A DNA stretch of 64,000 nucleotides, from contig CM007989.1 in NCBI GenBank assembly GCA_002189035.1, positions 4,991,001 to 5,055,000 of the forward strand, read 5' to 3'. The stretch is from Utricularia gibba (taxonomy: Eukaryota; Streptophyta; Magnoliopsida; Lamiales; Lentibulariaceae). The notes beneath the pieces were generated by a model that worked only from the letters and a program-made list of their open reading frames with translations, was not told where the DNA came from and made no database searches. Below, piece by piece: positions 24,467 to 35,714 of this stretch. The position numbers were made by a program, and so were the translations under genes. Within the stretch, counting starts at the first letter, position 1. Each line of letters begins with the position of its first letter.

Positions 24467-25063
24467 ATTCACGTAAAGGGAAGGTGAATAATCCCCCACA
24501 CCGTCTTAACCCTCAAGCTTTCACATGGAATTACTTCATCCTTAAGTAAGATTGCTGTGTACATTTCTCCTTTGCTGCAGGCTCTCTCTGTCCAGTTAAG
24601 TACTCTTGGTGATTTTGCAGAATCAAGGATCGGAGAAGCAAAGAATGAGAAGAGAAGCAATAAAAATTTCAGGCGGCTTGTACTTACAATCATATCCTAA
24701 CAAAAACAACTTAGCAACTGAAATACTGCTATTTGCAAGTCATAAACTTCAGCAGGCATTCTCAACCGCGGGACTTTCCAGTTGAAGCTTAAGAATCCTA
24801 CAAAATTGGTTCCCACTCTGTTTATATGTTATCACACATGGTTGTGCAGATTACTCATGTGATAGCGCCTGGTCATGCCTTCGTACTCCTCCCCCAGGTA
24901 TGCTTCTCTTATCAGTGATTATTTATTTTGTTCCACGTTTTTCCATCTATGGGACAAAAAGCCTCTTAGGGAATGGCTTAGCTTAGTTCAGCCGCTCCTC
25001 TTTGCTAGAATTGAGATAGAGTAAAGGAAAAGGAAAGCTTGTTAATACTAGCATGTGGATATG
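24467..25063. other. Convergent intergenic space
   Basis: Lies between the 3' ends of the PPR gene (+) and the EF-hand gene (-) and probably holds both 3' untranslated regions. No coding content was recognised. Confidence 0.5.
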
Positions 25064-25651
25064 TCAATTTTGCTCCATTAACTTTACAAATTCATCGAAA
25101 TCTATCCTTCCGTCATCGTTCTCATCAAACACCCTAATCATTCTCATGCAGTTGACTATCTCAACACCTTCCCGAAATCCCAGGTTGCAGAGAATCTGTT
25201 GCAACTCTTCTGCATCAATGAACCCGTCTCCATTCTTGTCGAAGGTATCAAAAGCTTCTTTGACTTCATCCATACCAGGAATTTCCTCGTCAAATATCTT
25301 ACTCATAGCATCAGCATCCAGTGTCTCAGGAAGCTTTTTCCCGTCTTCTGACCCTCTCAAAAATCCTAAGCTTCTCAAAACAGTCTCTGTATCTGCTCTG
25401 CTCAAGCTCAAGCTCTCATCGGCACTCTTCGATTGATTCGTGGAGGGCTCATCAGTAGAACCATGACGAGATACCACCATCTGCGACTTTCGCAAGTCCC
25501 TTGACCCCCATATAATCCTGCTTATCCTTTCCGTGACCATGAAAAATGGTACTGATAATGATTTTTTCAACTCCAGGATCAGGAAAATGAGCAGGGCTTT
25601 GGGCATGAAGAATCGCTCAATGGGAAGCTCATACGAGTTACATGGCGACAT
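25064..25651 (-). CDS. EF-hand calcium-binding protein (CML-like)
   Basis: A calmodulin-like calcium sensor, intronless, 195 aa. Two canonical EF-hand loops are present: DKNGDGFIDAEE (residues 138-149) and DENDDGRIDFDE (176-187), with Asp/Asn/Glu at the liganding positions and the central Gly intact. Residues 14-38 are hydrophobic (MPKALLIFLILELKKSLSV), suggesting a membrane anchor, as in the CML45/46 group. The middle is Ser-rich (EPSTNQSKSADESLSLS). The open frame extends to 25942, but a TATA box at 25759-25768 places transcription start near 25728, so the ATG at 25651 is preferred. Substrate partners are unknown. Confidence 0.85.
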   Translation of the reverse strand: MSPCNSYELPIERFFMPKALLIFLILELKKSLSVPFFMVTERISRIIWGSRDLRKSQMVVSRHGSTDEPSTNQSKSADESLSLSRADTETVLRSLGFLRGSEDGKKLPETLDADAMSKIFDEEIPGMDEVKEAFDTFDKNGDGFIDAEELQQILCNLGFREGVEIVNCMRMIRVFDENDDGRIDFDEFVKLMEQN

Positions 25652-25758
25652 CTCCGTTGAATCTTCTGCAAAGGTGAGGAACTGGAAAACAGAATGCTGA
25701 AAGGCAGAGTTTCCTTGTGTCCTTTTTTTCTGGAGGAGATTGTGAAGGCATGATGATG

Positions 25759-25768
25759 TATATATAAA
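25759..25768 (-). promoter_or_regulatory. TATA box of the EF-hand gene
   Basis: Minus-strand TTTATATATA, about 108 nt upstream of the chosen start codon. It argues against the longer open frame starting at 25942. Confidence 0.5.
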
Positions 25769-28764
25769 CCCCACAACGGGGAGGAAGTCCGGGTCCAAGA
25801 ATTCAGCCAACGGGAAGCCGCGTGTGGAAAGCATCTGATCATGGGGAAAGTTGAAAGGCAAAAAACAAACAGTTCTCCAACAGTTTCGAGTTTCGTGGAA
25901 GTTTCGAGAATGGACTCCGTCGATCGACCGTTTCTCCTCCATTAATTAGGATTTAATTAGTCCTCATGGCGAAACTTCCGTCCGGCCACTGCACTTTCGT
26001 CGTACCTTCCACCCTGGGTGGGTCCCCCATCCGCCTAAATGCACTCTGCGAACTAATCATTTTTAAATATAAATTTTTTTATCGACATCATTTTTTATTT
26101 ATTTTAATTTCCTATGTTATACACAATATTGATGATTACGTTCTATGCCATGAACGTTGAGATAAGATTTTTTTGTAACTAAGGCACAAATTGGACAAGC
26201 AAGGGGTAATTGTGAAGAATAATTATTTTTCCCTTTTAAATTTAATAAATGATCATCCTCTTAATTTATTTTGATAAATTTTCATCTCACTTAAATATTG
26301 TTAAAATAAATTAAAATCTAAAAATTGGATTATTTCATTAGAGATAAATTTAATATTTTGTATTTTTATCTTAATTTTTAAACTAAACTGAGATAAACTA
26401 TTTTATTCAAAATTATTAACAAAATTCGATAAATCATTAAAAAAAATTATTTCAATTTGTAAAATAAATCACTTTGTATTTTTTGTTATTCTCTTACTCG
26501 ATTTTGAATAATTAATAATATATTATTGTTTTTGTATTTAAAATATATAGTATTAACAAAAATCTTATAGATAAGCAAGTTCTCTTGTTGGATTTGTATG
26601 TATTTTATAATAAAAAAGATTAATACATAGATTAATGATTAAATCATTAACTGGAATAATGATGTAATTAATCATAAAATTAAATAATACATATCATATA
26701 TTTATGTAAATATATAATAATTAATCATAGATTATGCATTAATATAAAGCATAATCTTTTTAATTTAAAAAAATATTAGGTGCTGGTTGTAACCGATGCT
26801 TCAAATTGTAAAATAAACCGGGCATCGTTCGCGTGAATGATTCATTGTTCATGTAGTTCAATCATTGTTTAAACTATAATTGAGTCGGTCGTCTTTTTTA
26901 AAAAAAAATTTATATTTTTTTATAAAAAAATAAAATTCGAATAGTTAGAATAGATGGTAATGTATTTTCTTATATTTTAAAACAGTTTCAATTTAATAAA
27001 CGGTTATTATGAATGATTTCTGTCCAAAACGCTTGAACTATTTTTAAAACATCAATTAATGTATAATATATATTATTTAATTATATCATTTTTTATTATG
27101 TGGGTACGATGAGTGAATTATCATTAATAAATTGATTTAATTTTTAAATTTAGATAAAATCGTTTTTTAAGAATTTGTAATTGATATGACGATTTTTAAA
27201 AAACAATTAAGATGATAGTCATTTCTTAAATTTAAGAAGAAAGAGATGATTATTCTTCAAAATATCAACATCATGTCAAGACTATGTTCAATAATGCACT
27301 TATCTTTAATATTCATGAAAATTCATGTATTTATAGGAATCCTTCACCCGCTTTGAATGTAGGTGTTCCGAAAAGGTTTTTTAGAGCCTTCTCGAAGAGA
27401 CATTCATGTTAAAGAGAGAACTTGAACCTTTCGCACCCATGTTTGGTATTGTTATTCTGTTTCAGTCGCTTGTTATGTTGTTTTATCCAGTTATTGAAAT
27501 TAAACTAATTTACCTACTGTCTTATGCATCTTGGATTTTTTCTTTAGGTTTCAGATTACCAAAGTTTATGTTTTTTGTTTTTGTCATAATCATTACATCA
27601 ATCCTACACACAACTTTTGCTATGATATGTATTATCATGGTTTACCATATTTATAGTTAGTACATATGATAGATAGATTATATAGTAGGTAATATATATG
27701 GCATATTATCATAATATATGTTTTTTCCATAATTATAGTTAAGTTAGATCATGTACATAAACATGCATTGAGATTAATGAGAAACTACCGTCCCCTCTCC
27801 ATTAATCTTGATGAATTCTTCAGACTAATGACTATGCTTAAAATCTGCAACTTGAATGCATATTTGACACTAGAATTAAAAAATAATGTAATTATATATA
27901 TATATATATATTTATTTACATTCATATTGATGTGATCCAATTACGATAATTTGGCATATTTAATAAGTCAAATGATAGTAATTCTATAAATACATAGAAA
28001 TAATCAAAATATTAAATAAATATCATTTCGACAGGAAATTTATTATTGGATTTTCTAAAAAATAATTCAAAATAAACAATAACAAAACGAAATCAAGCAA
28101 TTTTAAAAATAATAGAAATAAATACTTTGGATCAAGGATTTACCATGCTAAAATTGGCCTATATGTGTGTATGCAAATATTGAGAACTTACTTGTTTGAA
28201 CAAGTTTTTGGAATGTTATTCTAAAATAATATTTACTTTATAAGCATTATAGCATCATCTTTCGTTTAATGTAATTATATAATCAACTATACCATCAAAG
28301 TTATGTCACCTTTTATAATAACACATATTTCTCCACACTCGATTTAAACCTTTACACCCTACACTCACATAGATAGATTAGATAGAATGTACTTTATTAA
28401 TAATATTCGATTGAACTCTTCCTCTTAAATGTTTGAGATAAATCCAAAATTTTTATATATTCCCTTACGATTTTATGGTACTTAACAAATTCGTTGGTAA
28501 AGAAAACAATGTGATAAATAAAATCAAACCTCAAATTAGTGATAAGCAATTTTGTGTCATTCTAAAACATGATTTTTTATTATTCTTAAATATTTTTTTT
28601 ACATATCTTAAACTCTACATTCTTATCAAGTTCAATTCATTTTGTATATTTTACATTACTTTGATCTTTTTAAAAAGAAAATGTATTTGTGGATTTTTAA
28701 ATCATTTTTGGATCACTTTGACCAGAAATCAAGAACTAATAATTTATGGGTTTGATGTGCCATA

Positions 28765-28905
28765 AATCCTAATCAAGATTCGGTCAACAATGAAGATTCA
28801 ATCCAAGATTCATGGATAAAATAAAAATTTGAAGATAATATTTAAAGATTCAAATAAAATATTTGGATAAAATATCTTATTCAAATCCATTAAATATGTT
28901 TAATA
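28765..28905 (-). repeat. Dispersed repeat R3, inverted copy
   Basis: Contains TGGATAAAATAAAAATTT, which with its surroundings matches the complement of 29740-29900 (for example ATTTTTATTTTATCCACGAA). The two form an inverted pair about 0.9 kb apart. Confidence 0.45.
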
Positions 28906-29599
28906 CGAAAATTTAAATCTTATCTTCTATGAACACTCTAATCTATCAACCATTATAGATGTCTTTTAACTACTTTTTTTCTTATATTTTTTCCTATTTT
29001 CATATTAGAGTCAAACATGCATGTGTAAACGCTTGTGGGTAAGGATATGCAAAGAAGTTTTGCTTGTGCAAGTCTTGTGTATGTAACTATTTTACTATTT
29101 TATTCAATATTTAATTTGAAATTTGATTCTATTTTTCGTGATTTTTTTTTTTACCAACATGGTTTTTGGTATCATATAACCTCATGTAAGTATGGGAAAA
29201 GTACAATGGGACATCATTGGTGTAAGGTGTATTAATTATATTTGAATGCGAGGAAAACATGAATTATCATAAAGAATAAAATAGCTCTATTGGTATGGTT
29301 GATTCTATAATCTCACTAAACGAGGTATATTGTTATAATGATAGTCAAGTAACTTTATTTTAAAATAATACTCCTATGACTTGAGCAAGTGGGTAAGTGT
29401 TCAAAGTTTATACATACAAGTATAGACGAGTTTTGAGTAAGGTGACACCTAGATTTAAAATCACTTTTTATATTAATTTTAAAATTAAACTTTTATTTTG
29501 TTTTCGTTTTTGTTGGGTCATTATTTTAAAGCAAAATCCAATAATAATTGCATATAGATAAGATCTTATTTTATTATTTTGAAGATTGTTGTGTGATTG

Positions 29600-29960
29600 C
29601 ATAATTATCATCAATTAGCCACAAGCACCTATATTCATATACTTGATTCTAACATGAAAATAAAAATGAAAACATGAAAAAATAAAATGGAACAACGATT
29701 AAAGATCTCTCTAATAACTAAGAAAGTAGATTATTTGTAAGAGAGAAGATTTGAATTTTATGATGACTTGGTCAATGAATTTAGATAAGATGTTCAATCT
29801 AAATTTTTTATCTAAATCTTTCATAATTATTTTTAAATTTTTATTTTATCCACGAATTTTAAATCAAATTTTCATTCTTTGATCTAGTTTTGGCTGAAAT
29901 TCATGTCCTAAGAAACTCATAGATTTTAGGACTTTTATTTCTCATCAAATTAATTTGAAA
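29600..29960 (+). repeat. Dispersed repeat R3, copy 1
   Basis: Aligns as a direct repeat with 52940-53260. Shared landmarks: TGATTCTAA(C/A), AAGAAAGT(A/G)GA, TTTTATCCA or TTATTCACAG followed by ATTTTAAA, and CATTCTTTGATCTA. Diverged, non-coding. Confidence 0.5.
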
Positions 29961-31494
29961 GATACCTTTAAAATCCATAAAATACATTTTCTTTAAAAAC
30001 ATTGATATATAAGCTGTAAAATAATTTGAAAATAGTGAAAAAGTAAAATATAAGATAAATAGAAACAATTATGAATAATAATGAAAAAACACGTTTTAAA
30101 AAATTACACAAAATTACTTACTATCAAGTTCAAATCTATTAATAACATAATAGTAGTATGTGATTAACCATTACACTTTAAATTTGAGACTATTCGATAT
30201 TATTTTAATTTGAATTTTCTGGATCATGAACCCACTAGAGTTTATCCATCTTCGCCTATTTGCATAATTCTTTGTTTTCAGCCGAATCATGGGTATAATA
30301 AATAAAATAATGCGTCGTGGTGTGGTGAATGAATTATTTTATTTATTTGTTTTTGTTTGGTTGTTTTGTGAAATCTAGGCAAGCGAACAAAAGTGCTTTC
30401 ATGACTAGTGACATTGTAGCTGCGGCTACACCCACAGCCTTAGCCTACCACACTGCAGGGCATCTGCATTTGCATCCAGACCTCCAACCAGGATTTGATA
30501 TTTTTTCCTTTTTACAGGGGGTCCCACCGCATTTACATTTTAACTGTCCTAAAATATCAATAAATTGCACATTTATAGGATATTTGATCTTTTATAATAT
30601 GACATTCTTGTAATATCTTTTACGTTTTCTATAAAATTTTATCACATATGATAATAATATATTATAAATGTTGAAATTTTAAATCATTATTTTAAATAAT
30701 TGTTGTAGAATTATATTGTTTATAATTTTGTGTTATTATTCTATTCAAACAGTATAATTTTTTTAAATCATAAAAAATAAGTATAATTTAATATACTTGA
30801 ATTAAACAATATATTTTTATTAATTAATTTATATACAGAATATTAGAATCTCACACAAATTGTTTCATTCAATACTTGCACACCCATTTAAGTTATTCAA
30901 TTTCATTATTTTCAATCTCACCCCAAGTCAAAAATTCATATAAATTGCTCTAAGCTACGAAAGGAGCCCATGAGCCATGAATAAAGTTTAGCAAAATATA
31001 CAACAACGTCCTATATAAACTATAATATTTTATTTTATTTTTTCAATATGATACATACATATATATATATATATATATATTAATAAAAATTCTAACTAGT
31101 TGCTCTACCTAAGGATTTCTTTTTCGATGAGATTTTAAACGTTTGTTTGTTAATGTTTCTAACAAAATAGAAATGGATTCTTTGCAATTTTTGTAAAAAT
31201 GTCTAAGTTTTTACTTTTTTTTGAAGCAAAATTACTTTTAAAAACAAAAGTAGTTTTAAAGAGGATCTAAATCATACTCTTACCACCTTTATAATGTATT
31301 TGATATGATAGATTAATTGGGGCGAGACAATGTCATTGTAGCACACTTAATGTTTTTGCATTGGCTTTACATTAAAAAATGAGATTAACTAATGAGAGAA
31401 GACAAAATGTATCTATCTTTGATTTCATGTTTAATTCAAACCAAAATGGAAAAAAGTGAACCCGAATTACAACATTGAGGGTATTGGTTTGAAC

Positions 31495-31676
31495 ACAAGA
31501 AATTGAAGAAGAAATTACAATAATAATCAAGAGGATAAAATGAGAGTTTAGAGGTCTTGAACAAATTGAGAAAGTGAAGAGCTATTTTATGTTATTTCAC
31601 TTTTTTCCTATTATAATCAAGTTTGAAATCATAATTTACAATATAGGTAATATATTAAACCAAACATACTTCAATA
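31495..31676 (-). repeat. Copia IV 3' LTR
   Basis: Aligns with 43298-43475: shared (A/C)AAGAAATTGAA, AGAGTTTAGAGGT-like, TATTATAATCAAGT and TACTTCAA(T/C)A blocks. The minus-strand start is TATTGAAG, changed from TGTTGAAG. A GAGATGAAG purine stretch just inside is the likely polypurine tract. Confidence 0.7.
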
Positions 31677-31683
31677 CTTCATC

Positions 31684-31878
31684 TCATGATGAGTCTAGAA
31701 CATAAATAAGACTCATCTTATCACATAAAAACATCTGTTTGGTGAAACTTATGCCTTTAGTTAAAGTGTTGGCAAATTGCTCTTTAGAGGGCACATGCAT
31801 CATCGTGAGTTGACCCTTGGTGACAATGGTGATTATTGATTGATAATCACATCTCAAGTTCATAACTTTATCCCTCAA
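31684..31878 (-). pseudogene. Copia IV RNase H / pol C-terminus remnant
   Basis: Encodes an end-of-pol block typical of copia elements: HVPSKEQFANTLTKGIS (Q(L/F)AD-type motif) shortly before the 3' LTR. Truncated at its 5' side by stops. Confidence 0.6.
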
Positions 31879-32439
31879 CAGTTTGAGCTATGTGACCAAT
31901 CTTTGGACCAATACCATCTCATATACATTCAGCACCATAGCATGATATCCAATGATAATTGTTGATCACACCACCACATTTTGTTTCTTGCTTCTCCAAC
32001 TTATGTCATTTCCACCAACAAATGCACAAAAGTCAGAGGTTGAGCGTTGATCATCATGATTATTTGCCTAATTTTCATTATAGTATTCTTCAATCTTAAG
32101 ATGACCCTTAGGTTTGAACTAGATTACTTTTCATAGATTCCATTTAAGACATCTAAGAATTAGTTGCACTACTGTCATGTGTTTATCTCTAGGATCATAC
32201 ATATATCGGCTGACCACACTAACAACATAACATTTTTTTTTGTCAAGTATGATAGATAAATTAATTTCCTGACTAACCTTTGATACAACTCGTTGTTGAC
32301 TAGTGTTCCTCCCTCCATAGTGAACCGTAGGTTCTATTCAACACGTTCATGCTGCCTTACAATACTACATTTTTGTTTCAACAAGAAGTTCCATAACATA
32401 CTTATTCTTAGAGATGATGATACCCTTAGGTGACTTCTT

Positions 32440-32900
32440 CACCTCAATGCCTAAAAAACAGCCAAGGTGTCATACCTCAAACTCCTTAGTTGTTTTTCTT
32501 TTTGTCAATTGGTCAGTCTTATCTTCATTATCACTTGTGATAAGAATCTCATCCACATATATTGCAAGAATAGTAATCTTACTTTGAGAATATCTAAAGA
32601 AAACAATCTAATTAGTCACACTTTGCTTATATTCCATAGAACATATAACTTGTGTGAACCGATCATACCATGCTGAGAGAGATTGTTTCAATCCGTATAA
32701 GGATTTTTTTAGCATAAAAACCTTCCCCTCAATTGGTGATATTACAAATCTGGGTAAGATATCCATATAAATTTCTTTCAGCAAGTTACCATGAGAAATG
32801 CATTTTTTACATCGAGTTGATGCAAGTTCCATCCAATTGCTACACATGAAAATGATATCCGAATAGTATTCATCTTAGCAATCGAAGGAAACTTTTTATT
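32440..32900 (-). pseudogene. Copia IV reverse transcriptase remnant, downstream part
   Basis: Shows SLYGLKQSLSAWYDRF (about 32655-32702), the usual copia RT block, and a catalytic-site block that reads IYVDEILITS; the second catalytic Asp codon is replaced by Glu (codon at 32548-32550). It adjoins the R1 insertion at 32906, across which RT continues at 34231. Confidence 0.7.
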
Positions 32901-32905
32901 ATAGT

Positions 32906-34225
32906 TGTTAAGTACCATTTTCTAACTTATTATAAGGTATTATTAGGTGTTAATCTAGTTTTAAGTCACCCAAATTAGGAGTCTTATTATTAAGTATTTG
33001 ATTTATTAGAAAAATCCTATTTTCTTATTTTATATATATTTTCTGTCTTTTTTTGTGCACTTTAACCGAGATATGTTAGGAGGCAGTCGTGAAATGTTGT
33101 AGGAATATTGTAGGAGGTCAGACTTTGACTTTTCGTGCCTTGTGTGCGACTTAGAACAATTGTGAGCGGAAGACTGATATTGGTTAAGACCCTGACTTAC
33201 GGCATGTCAGAGTTTGCAGAAATGATTGGGCGCTAACTTGCACACAAAGGAAAGTTGGTGGCGTATGCAAGACAGAAGGAATGATGGGAAGGGGATTAGA
33301 AAGAGTTAATGCACGTGGGGAGTGATATAAAAGTCACTTGGAACACTTAGCTTTTGGAACTTTTTTGACATTTTCTTTTTGTACTTAGAACTTTTGAGTT
33401 CTTCCTCTCTCCAAGGATGAAGAACACTTAGCTTTCTTTTCGTTTCTGTTTTCATAGCCCTTTCGTGCTAAAATCCTTTAGTTTGTGGGAGAAGATGAAG
33501 TTTCTTTTCAAGTCTTGAGCACTACACTCGGTCCATCACTGAATTCAATTTGGATTTTGCATACTTCTATGCGTCTTGTTGCAGTCTTTCTATAACGACT
33601 CCTAGTCAAGTTGCATGAGTAGCAGGTCACTCCTCGCGGATTTTGGTGAAGATCAAGGTGAAGAACACCAATTTCAACCCTATCGGTTCGAGGGAAGTAG
33701 CAGATTGTTTGTGGTCTAGGTACCGCAATAGTGGATAGGTTGTGACCTCAGACCTGCTACTGGCTATTGGCAATAGTTGGGCACACGCGCGCAATTCAGT
33801 TTTGAAGGCAATCGAAGGCAATCCTCTTGTCTTCCTAATCGTCCAAGGGGAATTACATGAGGCTATTCCCGTGCCTCTTTGTCAATGAGAGTGTAAGGGA
33901 GAGTAGGCTATTCCTTGCTCTTATAATCAGCAATTGGGAAGAAATCAATGAAAACCAAGACAAGGATAGACAAAGGAAGGAGACGGAATCTCAAAAACCT
34001 CTTTTGCAACTTTTAGCAATTCCCATAGTCAAGACCCATCACTTAGGTTGTAACTTTTATTTCTACGTCTCAAAAACCTCTTTTGCAAAACTGTGACATT
34101 TTGTAAAAGTTTCTTACGAAATAATTTTCACGAAAAAGAACTCCCTGAGATCGATACTTGTACTATGCTCTTTTGTGTTTTAAGTTTTAAATATTTAAAA
34201 TTTGTTGAGGAAACGACACACATCA
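32906..34225 (-). repeat. R1 repeat copy G1, complete, inserted in copia IV
   Basis: 1320 bp, starting TG (TGATGTGTGTCG, minus strand from 34225) and ending CA (CACTTAACA-like, at 32906). Flanked by ATAGT (32901-32905) and ATATT (34226-34230), a 5-bp target duplication with one change. Removing the repeat and one duplication copy rejoins the copia IV reverse transcriptase in frame. TG...CA ends and a 5-bp duplication fit a solo LTR or a short non-autonomous LTR element; no coding capacity. Open frames inside (33627-33821, 33857-34096) are chance. Confidence 0.75.
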
Positions 34226-34230
34226 ATATT

Positions 34231-35238
34231 CAATCCCATATGTTTGGTTATAGCCTTTGGCTACTAATTTAAACTTTCACCTCTCTATATTTATCTTGTA
34301 TTAATCTTTAGATTGTGAAGCATTTGCACCCAACCATTTTCTTACCTTTAGTCAAGGGTACGAACTCATAGGTGTCATTTTTTTCAAGTACACTCATTTC
34401 TTCCTTCATTGATGCTCACTATTTTGGATCTTGTTTTACCTTCAAATTCTTTGAAATACTAGACATAAGTGCAGTATATATGCCCATTCATCAAATATTT
34501 TAAGTGTCATTCCAGCATTCTACCAAGTTGATCTTCTTATTGTTGGTAGTGTAGTTGTTGAAGGTGAGTTGACTTGATAATCTAGCCCAAATAGAGTTAG
34601 TTGATCAGATTCAAAGTTGTTGGAGTAGTGGGAATGTGGTAATTTTCAAGAGTTTCCCTTGTAATAACTGCTATAAGTGTGGAATTATGCAAAGGTTTAA
34701 CCAATAGTATTGGGTTTTCTCTTTCTATTGTTGGACAGAATGTGATATTTTCCTCCAATATGATATCTATGCTTATAAAAAATCTTCTTTCTTGTAGATA
34801 GTAGCATTTATATCCTTTTTGTTCAACTGAATAACCCACAAAAATGCACCTCACTACTTATGGGCCAAGTTTATTCTATTTGGCCTATAATCTCTCAATC
34901 TCTCATAACACAGCTTTGATGGAATTATAAAATTGTTGTTGCCAAGAAAAGTTTCAACTGGAGTTTTTCTTCACAATAACTTGAGATGGCATTCAATTGA
35001 TTAAATAGGTCGTTGTCATGATAGCTTTACACTGCAAAATTTTAGTACATTAATCTCTAGTATAAATAATCTAATTAACTCAAGTAAATGCCAATTTTTG
35101 CTCTCTACTACCTCATTTTGTGCAGATATATATGAGTAAGTCAATTGGTGTAAACTCCCTTCTTTGACTAAGTAAATAGAAAAATCTTAATTTACATATT
35201 CAAAATCATTATCTGTTCGTAAAATCTTAATGTCAGTC
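34231..35238 (-). pseudogene. Copia IV integrase C-terminus and start of reverse transcriptase
   Basis: Carries an integrase C-terminal block RCIFVGYSVEQKGYKCYY (34800-34854) and, near 34231-34300, the LVAKGYNQTYGIEY block of reverse transcriptase. The integrase core is split at 35239 by copia II. Stops are frequent. Confidence 0.65.
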
Positions 35239-35243
35239 TCAAA
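35239..35243. repeat. Target-site duplication of copia II, left
   Basis: TCAAA, identical to 40224-40228 on the other side of copia II. Confidence 0.85.
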
Positions 35244-35563
35244 TGTTGTTGCAAGAAAAATAGAGTCTTGGGAAGTAACGAAAAGGTAGTGCTTATGAGA
35301 TCACCTTGGATGAAAAACGACTCATGAACAATAAGAATGACCGAAAACCTAGTTAACACGCATTCCTAGTAGGGTTTATATATACCCAATACCTAGGTTA
35401 CCCAACAGTGGGCCACAATCATTGAAAACACACAAAAAGCCCAACAACTCGAACCCAACAATTCCATGCTCGAACCCAACTCGTTTTTATCTGAAACATG
35501 ACATTATGACACAAGATTAATGCCAATCACCTTCAACCTTTGGATTGAGGCTGATCTCCAACA
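35244..35563 (-). repeat. Copia II 3' LTR
   Basis: Starts TGTTGGAGATCAG and ends CTTGCAACAACA on the minus strand. Nearly identical to 39899-40223. Confidence 0.88.
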
Positions 35564-35583
35564 CCCCTCCCCCCCCCCCCCCC
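35564..35583 (-). promoter_or_regulatory. Copia II polypurine tract
   Basis: On the minus strand a run of 15 G, one A and four G directly precedes the 3' LTR, the position of the plus-strand primer. The run is unusually G-pure. Confidence 0.75.
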
Positions 35584-35714
35584 AAACCGAGATCTCCCAA
35601 CTTGAGAAAGTCTTCCATAGTCATGAAATTCATGTTCTTCCTTGCTAGCTCAAACTGAACTTTGTTCAAACCTTTGGTGAGCCCATTAGAAGGCTGATTC
35701 CCACTCTCAACATA

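Larger units (their letters stand above)
25943..31489. other. Long AT-rich intergenic region
   Basis: No gene supported. Contains (TA)n runs near 27895-27911 and 31057-31080, repeat copies at 28765-28905, 29600-29960, and a GC-richer patch at 30395-30540 with a short hairpin TGTAGC-TGCG-GCTACA. Open frames at 27406-27660, 28475-28765 and 30329-30613 show no family features. Confidence 0.5.

Noticed and set aside
25652-25942. N-terminal extension of the EF-hand protein
   Set aside because: It contains the TATA box and has no similarity to the family.
30329-30613. 94-codon frame with LHLHPDL text
   Set aside because: No recognisable domain, and base composition changes within it.
33627-34096. 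Frames inside R1 copy G1 that are similar to frames at 54323-54764
   Set aside because: The two are similar only because both lie in R1 copies; stop positions and frames differ, so no conserved protein is indicated.
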